Below, piece after piece: positions 1 to 6,311 of a stretch of 13,879 nt of DNA. The notes beneath the pieces are model-generated. The model was not told the DNA's origin and did no database searches. It saw only the letters and a list, made by a program, of their open reading frames with translations. Within the stretch, counting starts at the first letter, position 1, and every line of letters begins with the position of its first letter. This stretch comes from Bacillota bacterium. Lineage in GTDB: Bacteria; Bacillota; Desulfitobacteriia; Desulfitobacteriales; Desulfitobacteriaceae. The position numbers were made by a program, and so were the translations under genes. The stretch is taken from the NCBI GenBank assembly GCA_023390635.1, contig JAEWCM010000147.1, positions 1 through 13,879 of the forward strand, written 5' to 3'.

Positions 1-394
1 GTGCCAAAGGGTGCTCCATGGTCCGGGCCCCTCCGTGACTGAGCTGAATACCGATCAATGCTCCCTCCCGATGAATCCTCTCCGTCAGCTTTCTCAACCC
101 CTCCATCTGATCATCACATTCGATTCCCAATTGACGGGGATGAACTTTGCCACTGCGATTGACAAAAGTGTGCTCCAGAAGGAGGAGGCCGATCCCTGCT
201 CTGCCTTTTTCCCAATTTCCAGATTCATCCAGCAGCGGATCTACCTTAGCCCGCAAAGCATAATGGCTGATCAGAGAATCCGTTACTTCCCCCTGCTCTG
301 TTCCATGATCCAGGGCCATAGGTGCCATCACCAGCCGGTTGGGCAGGATAAGGGAACCAACAGGTAAGGGAGTAAACAAGCGCGAAACTTTCAT
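1..394 (-). CDS. Old Yellow Enzyme-family NADH:flavin oxidoreductase, N-terminal part (cut by window edge)
   Basis: This frame is open from an ATG at 394 to the window edge, giving 131 residues of the N-terminal half of an FMN TIM-barrel. Recognisable family signatures are the opening LFTPLPVGSLILPNRLVMAP (residues 6-25, the usual LFxPxxxGxxxLxNRxxMAPM), a GxGLLLLEHTFV strand and the QLSHGGART segment near the cut end. Family members use FMN and NAD(P)H to reduce activated C=C bonds; some larger members also carry a 4Fe-4S cluster and a second flavin domain, which cannot be judged here. The start overlaps the stop of the upstream hydrolase gene in an ATGA arrangement, so translation is probably coupled and the gene is the last visible one of the sigma-54 operon. 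About 17 extra residues (VDPLLDESGNWEKGRAG region) sit between the ARAK and GIGL strands, where most relatives have a short turn. Substrate unknown. Confidence 0.85.
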   Translation of the reverse strand, partial: MKVSRLFTPLPVGSLILPNRLVMAPMALDHGTEQGEVTDSLISHYALRAKVDPLLDESGNWEKGRAGIGLLLLEHTFVNRSGKVHPRQLGIECDDQMEGLRKLTERIHREGALIGIQLSHGGARTMEHPLA

Positions 395-1170
395 AGCTCA
401 AACTCCATGCCATCATAAGCCAGAGAAACATCGGGGAATTTTTTAAGCCGTTCGTTTATTTGATCCAAGGTAGCAGCGATGCTGTAATGCATGGAAAGAT
501 GGGTAAGTACTGTCTTCACGGCCCCAATCCGCTGTCCCTCGTCAACGGCCTCGGTGATGGACATATGACTGTCTGGAAACCAGTTATCCCCATTAAAAGT
601 AGCATCACACACGAAGGCATCCACTTTCTTCAGTCTGTCGGCTGTTTCCGCTTTTAAAGAGGATGTATCGGTAAAATAAGCGATCTTTCTTTTCCCTTCC
701 AGCAATAATCCGGCCGTTTGGACCCCGTGAGTAGCAGGTAAGGGCGTGAAGGACAAATCCCCGATCTCATACCTTTCCCCAAAATCCCAGGTATTAACTT
801 CCATGACTTCGTGCAGATTGGGATATGCAGCCTGGAAATCATTGAGAGCCTCAGGGGGCAGAAAGATTGGCAAAGGCTTATGCCGAACCAGCTTAACATA
901 ATACTCCATCTCTCCCAGACCGCCAAAATGATCATAGTGCCAGTGGGTAATCAGCACATACTCCAGACTTTCGATACGATCCCTGATTAACTGGCTGCGC
1001 AAATCAGGTGAGGCATCAATCAGAAAATTGCCCATACCCGTATCAATCAGCGCCCCGCTGCGGGTCCGGGACAGTTGAGGGTTTTCCCTTGCTTCCTGAC
1101 AGGCGACGCATTGGCAGTGAAAAGCCGGCGTTCCCGGCCCAGCTCCTGTTCCCAGAAGTTTTAATCTCAT
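391..1170 (-). CDS. PhnP-like metallo-beta-lactamase-fold hydrolase
   Basis: A 259-residue metallo-beta-lactamase-fold protein. The N-terminus has GTGAGPGTPAFHCQCVACQ with C19-x-C21-x2-C24, the structural-zinc cysteine pattern known in PhnP. The catalytic HxHxDH motif is H76, H78, D80, H81 (THWHYDHFGG), with a DxTF strand in DATFNGD and the late LTHLSMHY histidine motif. PhnP is a cyclic phosphodiesterase of phosphonate breakdown, but no other C-P lyase gene is seen here, so the natural substrate is open; a cyclic nucleotide or phosphodiester is the family expectation. The ATG is preceded by a purine-rich GAGGAGAGGGAG site, and the stop overlaps the following flavoprotein start by ATGA. It lies 32 bases behind the DUF169-ferredoxin gene, consistent with co-transcription. 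Family assignment is firm, function is not. Confidence 0.88.
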   Translation of the reverse strand: MRLKLLGTGAGPGTPAFHCQCVACQEARENPQLSRTRSGALIDTGMGNFLIDASPDLRSQLIRDRIESLEYVLITHWHYDHFGGLGEMEYYVKLVRHKPLPIFLPPEALNDFQAAYPNLHEVMEVNTWDFGERYEIGDLSFTPLPATHGVQTAGLLLEGKRKIAYFTDTSSLKAETADRLKKVDAFVCDATFNGDNWFPDSHMSITEAVDEGQRIGAVKTVLTHLSMHYSIAATLDQINERLKKFPDVSLAYDGMEFEL

Positions 1171-1202
1171 ACAGCTCCCTCTCCTCTGTTTTTTCGCTAA
1201 AG

Positions 1203-2168
1203 TCAGCTATAAGAAAGCTGAATCGCTTTTTCCGGGCATTGACCTACACAGGTGTAACAGGCGCTGCATCGTTCGGGAAAAACTGCGGCGGCAACAGAGC
1301 GGCCTTCCTTTTCCTTCAACTCCATGACCCCGGAAGGACAGAAGGCCACACAAAGGCCATCTCCCACACACCGGCTGGAATCTACATAAAGTTTCACCAT
1401 CCCGCCTTTTCCTTCACCCTGGTCTTCCGAGAATCTGCCCCCGATGCTGTCCATGACTGGATGCATATAGATTTTTCTTCGCTCTTCAGGAATGCTCTTT
1501 TTCCCTAATCTTTCGAGAGAACGAACCATTCCCTCCAGAGAGTGAACCGGAACGGAGAGGAACATCTCCGAATCGCCTAATTCACTGGACGCCCTGGCTC
1601 CGTAGCATCCGAAAGAAATATTCATCAGCCCTGTTTTCATGGGCTGGATGATCAAATCAGCACAGGCCGAATTATAACCGGAAGTCTGAAAAAACTGTCT
1701 CTGCCCGTTATCATAAGTTTGAGCACAGCAAAGCCACATTGCCTGCTCCGGCACCAGAGTAAACACGATCACATCCGGCTCAAACTCCGCTTGATCAAGA
1801 GGTGCCAGCAGAGTGGCCTGATAGCTTCCCGGAGGGAATTCTGGCCGTGAGCTGATCATCTTTTGGGCAGTTTCCAGCGTTGGCATCTTCTTAAAAAGCA
1901 AATACAATTCTCCGGAACGAAGCTTATCCGACATTTCAACGATACCCAGAATTCCCGCACCATCAGGACAGGCATGGCTGCGGGGAGGCATATATAATGA
2001 ATTTCCCCGCCTGGCTACGATGAGTGACTGGCAATGGCGCAAAGGAATCGGCGGTTCAGAAGCCTGTGCCGGCTTTTTTTCTCCCGGACGCATCATCCGC
2101 ACGGCCACCGGGTCCCATCGCAGTGATAACGTCTCTTTTAAAATTCCGCTCATCTCCTGATAATTCAA
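1203..2168 (-). CDS. DUF169 protein fused to a C-terminal two-motif ferredoxin domain
   Basis: 321 residues. Residues about 1-235 resemble DUF169, a Cys-containing domain of unknown function common in anaerobes; the best-conserved looking part is the SGYNSACADLI and FGCYGAR region. Residues 257-321 form a bacterial-type ferredoxin: the second motif is complete (C301, C304, C307, C311, then P), while the first reads C267, D270, C273, C277 then P, so Asp replaces the second cysteine. The TTG start is chosen because AAAGGAGAG, formed by the end of the preceding gene, lies about 7 bases before it, whereas the next ATG would sit directly on a GGAG. The gene begins 3 bases after the CCG-domain oxidoreductase stops. 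A role in electron transfer with that protein is inferred from the ferredoxin domain and the tight coupling. No signal peptide or membrane segment is seen, so it is probably cytoplasmic. Confidence 0.85.
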   Translation of the reverse strand: MNYQEMSGILKETLSLRWDPVAVRMMRPGEKKPAQASEPPIPLRHCQSLIVARRGNSLYMPPRSHACPDGAGILGIVEMSDKLRSGELYLLFKKMPTLETAQKMISSRPEFPPGSYQATLLAPLDQAEFEPDVIVFTLVPEQAMWLCCAQTYDNGQRQFFQTSGYNSACADLIIQPMKTGLMNISFGCYGARASSELGDSEMFLSVPVHSLEGMVRSLERLGKKSIPEERRKIYMHPVMDSIGGRFSEDQGEGKGGMVKLYVDSSRCVGDGLCVAFCPSGVMELKEKEGRSVAAAVFPERCSACYTCVGQCPEKAIQLSYS

Positions 2169-2171
2169 GAC

Positions 2172-3347
2172 TTACTCTCCTTTCCTCTTTCCCTGGCGGC
2201 TGGCCTCGCCCTCCATTATTCGGTGCATGTAGGCTGCCCCCTCCGCCCCTTCAAACATGGCCGCTGCTTTGGCCTTTACTCCTGAGAAATTTTCATCAAT
2301 GTCCAATAGTAGATTGAGAACGTGCCGGGTTTTAAGTTTATGGGGTTCTTTAGCAAAATTCAGCACACAGCTCAGACAATATCCGGTTAAGATTTCCGCT
2401 CCCGAATCTTCTGCCTCCTGCCAGCGTTTATCCATCAGCCATAGCGCATGTTCCTCATCAAAATGGCTGATTTGACCTCCGCTCCCGCAGCAAATCGTGG
2501 ATTTGAGATGATGTTCCATCTCAACGACCTTGAACCCTTTTTTTTCCAGGGCTCTTCTTGCCTGAACGGCAAAAATCTGTTCAAAACGATCAGGACATGA
2601 GTCATGCACAGTCAGGAGAGTTCCACTCCCTTTTAGCCGTTGGTTTAAGCTCTCCTTTCCCTCTAATGCCTGATAGATAGTCAATAATTCAATCTGCATT
2701 TCATGCAAAAGGGAACGGAGGAGATAGTAGCAATTGGGGCAGGAAGTGATAAGTCTTTTGATATGGAGCCTGGCTAATTTTTCTTTTAGGTTTTCGATAA
2801 AAATACGATAGCGCTCCTCCAGGCCCATCTGCTGCAAAGGCAGGCCACAGCAGTCACTGAGCATTGTTACATCGGGATATCTATCGTGCAAGGCTTTAAA
2901 AACCCCTTTGGTCAGACGGAGAGAATAGGTTAGAAGGGTGCATCCGGGGAAAAAGGCCGTTTCTCCTTCCTGATCCAAGTTACATTCATGATAGTCAATA
3001 CCGCAATATTCGCGAAAAAGGTCCGTAAGTTTATCCTCTTGATCGGGAAATAGATAACTGTAGTCGTTGATCTCTATGCTTTCCTGCTCTACGGCATCTT
3101 TTCTGGCTGTGAGAAACAGATTTCTTAAAGGTAGGGACAGTGGACAAACCGCTTCGCACAGCCGGCACAGGGAACAGGAATAGGCCTCTGCACAAGTGGG
3201 ATTTCTCCGGGCAATCTCCTGAGGACTCTCACCGATTCCTTGTAGGAAATGGCACTGATCAATGCATCGACTGCATTCCATGCACTGATCCCTGATCTGC
3301 CGGCTCAACACCGCTTCTTGCTTTCCTAACATATCAGAGGATGTCAT
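2172..3347 (-). CDS. Two-CCG-domain 4Fe-4S oxidoreductase (HdrD/GlpC-like)
   Basis: 391 residues from ATG 3347. The N-terminus carries two 4Fe-4S motifs, CMECSRCIDQC (C22, C25, C28, C32) and CSLCRLCEAVCP (C58, C61, C64, C68). The rest has two CCG domains: FFPGCT with a later SDCCGLP, and HDSCPDR with a later TICCGSGG, the pattern that binds the non-cubane cluster in heterodisulfide reductase HdrB/HdrD and is found in GlpC and lactate-utilisation proteins. Such proteins pass electrons between ferredoxin, flavin or quinone partners and a thiol/disulfide or other acceptor. The frame is open to a TTG at 3362, but AAAGGAG lies 5 bases before the ATG at 3347, so the ATG is preferred; it starts 11 bases after the rpoN stop. 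No membrane helices are evident, so a soluble complex with the DUF169-ferredoxin and the flavoprotein downstream is a reasonable inference. The partner and substrate are unknown. Confidence 0.88.
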   Translation of the reverse strand: MTSSDMLGKQEAVLSRQIRDQCMECSRCIDQCHFLQGIGESPQEIARRNPTCAEAYSCSLCRLCEAVCPLSLPLRNLFLTARKDAVEQESIEINDYSYLFPDQEDKLTDLFREYCGIDYHECNLDQEGETAFFPGCTLLTYSLRLTKGVFKALHDRYPDVTMLSDCCGLPLQQMGLEERYRIFIENLKEKLARLHIKRLITSCPNCYYLLRSLLHEMQIELLTIYQALEGKESLNQRLKGSGTLLTVHDSCPDRFEQIFAVQARRALEKKGFKVVEMEHHLKSTICCGSGGQISHFDEEHALWLMDKRWQEAEDSGAEILTGYCLSCVLNFAKEPHKLKTRHVLNLLLDIDENFSGVKAKAAAMFEGAEGAAYMHRIMEGEASRQGKRKGE

Positions 3348-3358
3348 ACTTGCTCCTT

Positions 3359-4738
3359 TCAAAATCTCCGCCGCCGGTTGTTCGGGGCTATATTCATGCT
3401 CTGACGGTATTTATTGACGGTCCTCCGGGAAATATTTATGCCTTTTTCCACAAGCATTTCCATGATGGACTGATCGCTGAGAGGCTGCGTAGGATCCTCT
3501 CCCTTAATCATTTCCCGAATTAAATGTTTGACACTTTTGGAACATACTTTAGCCACACTATTGCTTTCTACACCGGAATTGAAAAAGAATTTCAATGCAA
3601 ATAAACCGCGTGGTGTCTGAACATATTTGTTGCTCGCCACCCTGCTTACCGTTGATTCATGAATATCTACCAGCTCGGCAATCTGACTCATGGTCAGAGG
3701 TTTTAAATACTCGATTCCCTTGTCTAAAAAATCCTGCTGCAATTCCACAATGCAATTCATTACCTTGTAAATATTCAGTCGCCGCTGCTCAATCCCGCGC
3801 ATCAAACCCAAAGCAGCTTCCATTTTTTCATTCAGATAGTCTTTGACTTCTTCCACGTAGGGTGGAGCCCGCTTGATCAATTCCAAATAGCTCTGATTGA
3901 TTTTTAAACAGGGAAAATTCAAATCGTTGACGAGCACCGCATATCCGCTCTGTGAACTGAGAACCTTTACATCCGGCCAGATAAACAAATTGGCTTCATT
4001 CCCATATTGGGCGCCGGGTTTAGGATTCAGGGTGCGGATCAAATCATCCCCCTCCTGGACTTGATGCACGCTGACTCCCAATGCCCGGGCAATCTTTTGA
4101 AATTTCTTATCCGCCAAATCCTGCAGATAATCTTGGATAATTTGCTTTGCCAACCTGCTTTTACTGTCTTTTCGTTTATTAATCTGTAAAAGGAGGCATT
4201 CCCTTAGATTGCGTGCTCCGATTCCAGGCGGCTGGAGATTTTGAATCATCTGCAGAACTCTTTCCACTCTGTAAAAATGGAGCCCTAAATTACGGCTTAT
4301 CTCTGCAGGATCAACGCCTAAATAGCCGTTTTGGTCTAAGCTTCCCAGCAAGTAATCACCAATGATCCCATCAATTTCGTCTTTGGTTTCCAGGATTAAT
4401 TGTTCTCTCAGGTATTCATATAAACTCGGTTGATATATCACATAATTTTCAAAGGAATTGCTTTCAGGCTCATCCACTCTTGCTTTTTGCTCATAATTTG
4501 ATTGATCGAAATACTCAATCACTTCGTCAATATTAATCTGTGTATTCCCATCGCTCCCGGCTTGATTGGGCTGAGTCAGATCCTCCTCTATAAAAGGATT
4601 TTCTTCCATTTCCTTTTGAATAAAGTCGTTCAATTCAATGGCGGACATTTGTAATATTGAAATAGCCTGACGCAATTCCGTAGTCATGAACAACTTCTGC
4701 TGCTGTTCTAAGACTATCCCCTGTCTGATTTGCCTCAT
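3359..4738 (-). CDS. rpoN: RNA polymerase sigma-54 factor
   Basis: 459 residues from ATG 4738. Region I is at the N-terminus with the characteristic glutamine-rich QQQKLFMTTELRQAISILQM, followed by an acidic stretch (region II), the core-binding region (GYLGVDPAEI and LQPPGIGARNLRECLLLQ), a helix-turn-helix region (TMSQIAELVDIHESTVSRV) and the RpoN box SRRTVNKYR close to the C-terminus, which reads the -24 element. The product directs polymerase to -24/-12 promoters and needs an enhancer-binding AAA+ activator, none of which is encoded here. A longer TTG start (4762) is open, but GGTGG lies 8 bases before the ATG and known homologues begin just ahead of the QQQKL motif. It sits third in an operon behind a -24/-12-like promoter (6193-6208), which suggests autoregulation. 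All diagnostic regions appear intact. Confidence 0.97.
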   Translation of the reverse strand: MRQIRQGIVLEQQQKLFMTTELRQAISILQMSAIELNDFIQKEMEENPFIEEDLTQPNQAGSDGNTQINIDEVIEYFDQSNYEQKARVDEPESNSFENYVIYQPSLYEYLREQLILETKDEIDGIIGDYLLGSLDQNGYLGVDPAEISRNLGLHFYRVERVLQMIQNLQPPGIGARNLRECLLLQINKRKDSKSRLAKQIIQDYLQDLADKKFQKIARALGVSVHQVQEGDDLIRTLNPKPGAQYGNEANLFIWPDVKVLSSQSGYAVLVNDLNFPCLKINQSYLELIKRAPPYVEEVKDYLNEKMEAALGLMRGIEQRRLNIYKVMNCIVELQQDFLDKGIEYLKPLTMSQIAELVDIHESTVSRVASNKYVQTPRGLFALKFFFNSGVESNSVAKVCSKSVKHLIREMIKGEDPTQPLSDQSIMEMLVEKGINISRRTVNKYRQSMNIAPNNRRRRF

Positions 4739-4782
4739 GTACGTTTCCACCTTTGGCACCAATAAAACAGTATTCTTTAAGT

Positions 4783-5622
4783 TTACTTTATAGCTTCCCG
4801 TACCGGTGGGATAGCCACCGCCTCCAAACCGGTCTCCCGCAAAAAGTCCAATGTATTTTGGGGTATTTTTATTCGGGCATCATAGCGGGCTGCCAATTCC
4901 AGTGAACGTAAAACAGGCATGGAGCTGGCTAAATCTACGGGGATATCCACATCTGGAACCATCTCAATCACCGCAAAAGGAATCTGATGATTTTCGGCCT
5001 TGCCGACCAGCATATCCAAAGCCATTAATCCCTGTTTGTTGTAAAATACTTCGTTAAAATTAAACGGAGTGGAGCAGGTTATCCCAACGATAGAAAAGCC
5101 CCCTTCCTGACAGGCGCCCTCAACAATTGAAGCCCCCACCAAAGGAATGCTTTCCTGATCCATGGCCGCCGCTTTTCCGGCTCTGCTGTCACTTAATTTT
5201 TCCAGTTTATCAAATGCTTCCTTTAAAATAGCAGGCTGCAAACTGGGCAGATCTCCGCCCACAATTAAAATTCCTTCGGCCCGCCTTTCTCCATTATGCT
5301 CTTTCAACATATACTCGGCGGCAAACTGCATACATTCATCAAAGCTTCCTCCTTCATCACAGAAAAATCCGACGATCTGCTCCGGTTTCTCTAATTTGCC
5401 GAATAAGGCATCCAAATACGTTTTATCTCCGCCCTTGTCATAACAAACCCATACCTCCGCATCCTCAATACTCAAACTGACATTGGTGACATCCAGCAGA
5501 CAGGCCTCATAAAGGGCATTAGACTCTTCCGGTGTCAACACCCCGCCTCTGGCTTCCGTCAACCGGGTTTTCACCACTCCTACCTTAGGCACTTTAGTAA
5601 AGACAACAATTGCTTTTTTCAT
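4783..5622 (-). CDS. CofC/MobA-like transferase of the type associated with ArsS radical SAM genes (DUF2064)
   Basis: 279 residues. The N-terminus IVVFTKVPKVGVVKTRL (residues 5-21) is the FxKxPxxGxxKTRL nucleotide-binding signature of DUF2064/TIGR04282 proteins, and GGDLPSL (122-128) supplies the metal-binding Asp of the GT-A/nucleotidyltransferase fold. TIGR04282 was named for its repeated occurrence with radical SAM/selenodomain (ArsS) genes and is now often called an arsenosugar biosynthesis glycosyltransferase; the ArsS-like gene about 4.5 kb upstream fits that link. It probably transfers a nucleotidyl or sugar group to the modified nucleoside, but the reaction is not proven for the family. 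Start ATG has GGGAGG 9 bases upstream and overlaps the end of the acetyltransferase gene by 29 bases; rpoN follows after 44 bases. The protein is longer than typical (about 200-230 residues), with an unassigned C-terminal tail of roughly 50 residues. Confidence 0.83.
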   Translation of the reverse strand: MKKAIVVFTKVPKVGVVKTRLTEARGGVLTPEESNALYEACLLDVTNVSLSIEDAEVWVCYDKGGDKTYLDALFGKLEKPEQIVGFFCDEGGSFDECMQFAAEYMLKEHNGERRAEGILIVGGDLPSLQPAILKEAFDKLEKLSDSRAGKAAAMDQESIPLVGASIVEGACQEGGFSIVGITCSTPFNFNEVFYNKQGLMALDMLVGKAENHQIPFAVIEMVPDVDIPVDLASSMPVLRSLELAARYDARIKIPQNTLDFLRETGLEAVAIPPVREAIK

Positions 5623-6184
5623 TGCTCTTTTCCTCCCAATTCATCATCATCGGTACAGGACGGCATTCCAATTGGTCAGGACAGACCGTACATTGCTCCT
5701 GGTAAGGTTCAGGTATTTCTTCAAAACTGCAGGGTAGAAATCCATAGTGATGATAGAATCCTGTAGATCCTCCTCTGGCCAGTGTCCCGATCCGGAAATG
5801 GCTGCTTTGCCAGGAAATTACACTGAGGCTGGACTGCCAGGGATTTCTCAGCATTTGCTCCAGCAAAATCCCTCCCCATCCCTGATTGATCTGGTCTCTT
5901 TTTACTCCCAAAACTTCCAGGAAGAAGAGTGCTTGACCTACCTCTACGATTTTTCCCCCGGCCACAATTTGATTTTTCACCCGTAAAATTAAATGCTCTT
6001 CAATATCTCCCGCTAAATCCATACCATGCTCACAGAATAGTGTCCTCAGTTCTTCCTCATCCTCACCTTTACCGAACTCTGGAATAAATTTTTCATTATT
6101 TTTTCGTTTATTTCGATTATCAGCTATTTTTTTCTCCCCCCTTTTCCATGGAATACTTTTTTCTGCCCACCCGGACTTCACCAT
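5594..6184 (-). CDS. GNAT-family N-acetyltransferase with Cys-bearing C-terminus (start uncertain)
   Basis: The fold is shown by the acetyl-CoA loop in VLGVKRDQINQGWGGILL (motif A, Q-G-x-G-G), a preceding beta strand (ALFFLEV) and the late GFYHHYGFLPC motif B. The tail has a C-x2-C...C pattern (EQCTVCPDQLEC) and ends in CCLY. These enzymes acetylate amines with acetyl-CoA; the substrate is unknown. The start is unclear. A TTG at 6268 would place the -24/-12 element and its hairpin inside the gene. The ATG at 6184 used here lies right at the predicted transcription start and has no SD. The only strong SD (GGGGGGAG, about 6133-6140) is followed after 6 bases by ATA (6127), not a normal start. 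Residues between about 6184 and 6095 look non-coding; recognisable GNAT sequence begins near KFIPEFGKGEDEEEL. One extra A in a run of five near 6090 would instead give an ATG-K-K-F start, so a sequencing or real indel is possible. Confidence 0.72.
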   Translation of the reverse strand: MVKSGWAEKSIPWKRGEKKIADNRNKRKNNEKFIPEFGKGEDEEELRTLFCEHGMDLAGDIEEHLILRVKNQIVAGGKIVEVGQALFFLEVLGVKRDQINQGWGGILLEQMLRNPWQSSLSVISWQSSHFRIGTLARGGSTGFYHHYGFLPCSFEEIPEPYQEQCTVCPDQLECRPVPMMMNWEEKSNEKSNCCLY

Positions 6185-6192
6185 AAATATAT

Positions 6193-6208
6193 AGCAAGTT
6201 TCATGCCA
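6193..6208 (-). promoter_or_regulatory. Sigma-54 (-24/-12) promoter reading left, ahead of the GNAT-transferase-rpoN operon
   Basis: On the minus strand the sequence is TGGCATGAAACTTGCT, a full match to the sigma-54 consensus TGGCAYRNNNNTTGCW with correct GG-to-GC spacing (GG 6207-6206, GC 6195-6194). Predicted transcription start is near 6182. The gene third in the operon is rpoN itself. It lies in the only non-coding gap of any size between the two gene blocks. No activator binding sites were identified. The same bases form one arm of an inverted repeat, so a structural (terminator) explanation is also possible. Confidence 0.65.
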
Positions 6209-6233
6209 ACTTTTTAAATGGCACAAAACTTGC
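6194..6233 (-). repeat. Inverted repeat / possible terminator hairpin between the two operons
   Basis: Arms of 15 bases (6194-6208 and 6219-6233) around a 10-base loop. As minus-strand RNA the arms GCAAGUUUUGUGCCA and UGGCAUGAAACUUGC pair over all 15 positions, two of them G-U; as plus-strand RNA the same two positions would be mismatches. The stem follows the stop of the upstream operon by about 80 bases and is followed by the AU-rich UAUAUAUUUAU, not a clean U-run, so it would be a weak intrinsic terminator. It coincides with the -24/-12 elements. Confidence 0.6.
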
Positions 6234-6234
6234 C
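6219..6234 (+). promoter_or_regulatory. Second sigma-54-like element, divergent, reading right
   Basis: On the plus strand TGGCACAAAACTTGCC matches the -24/-12 consensus except for the last base (C instead of A/T). It stands back to back with the leftward element, ten bases apart. A transcript from it would start near 6245 and run antisense into the LolD-type ATPase gene; no plus-strand gene follows. It may therefore be an antisense promoter, a polymerase-binding site with a regulatory role, or simply the mirror arm of a hairpin. Confidence 0.35.
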
Positions 6235-6311
6235 TCATATCATCATTCCTTAATGTTTGATCACTCAAACTTAATTTTATTATGAAAAACTTGTTTCATT
6301 TTGGGATTGTA

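Noticed and set aside
391..1170. Calling the hydrolase gene phnP
   Set aside because: The cysteine and HxHxDH motifs fit, but no C-P lyase genes accompany it, so the symbol would imply a pathway not supported here.
1008..1508. Plus-strand open frame of 166 codons
   Set aside because: It spans the start of the PhnP-like gene and the ferredoxin end of the DUF169 gene on the other strand, both strongly supported; the translation is low-complexity, with no motif.
6240..6260. Short palindrome GTTTGATCACTCAAAC as a terminator or operator
   Set aside because: Six AT-rich base pairs only, with no T-run; too weak to call.
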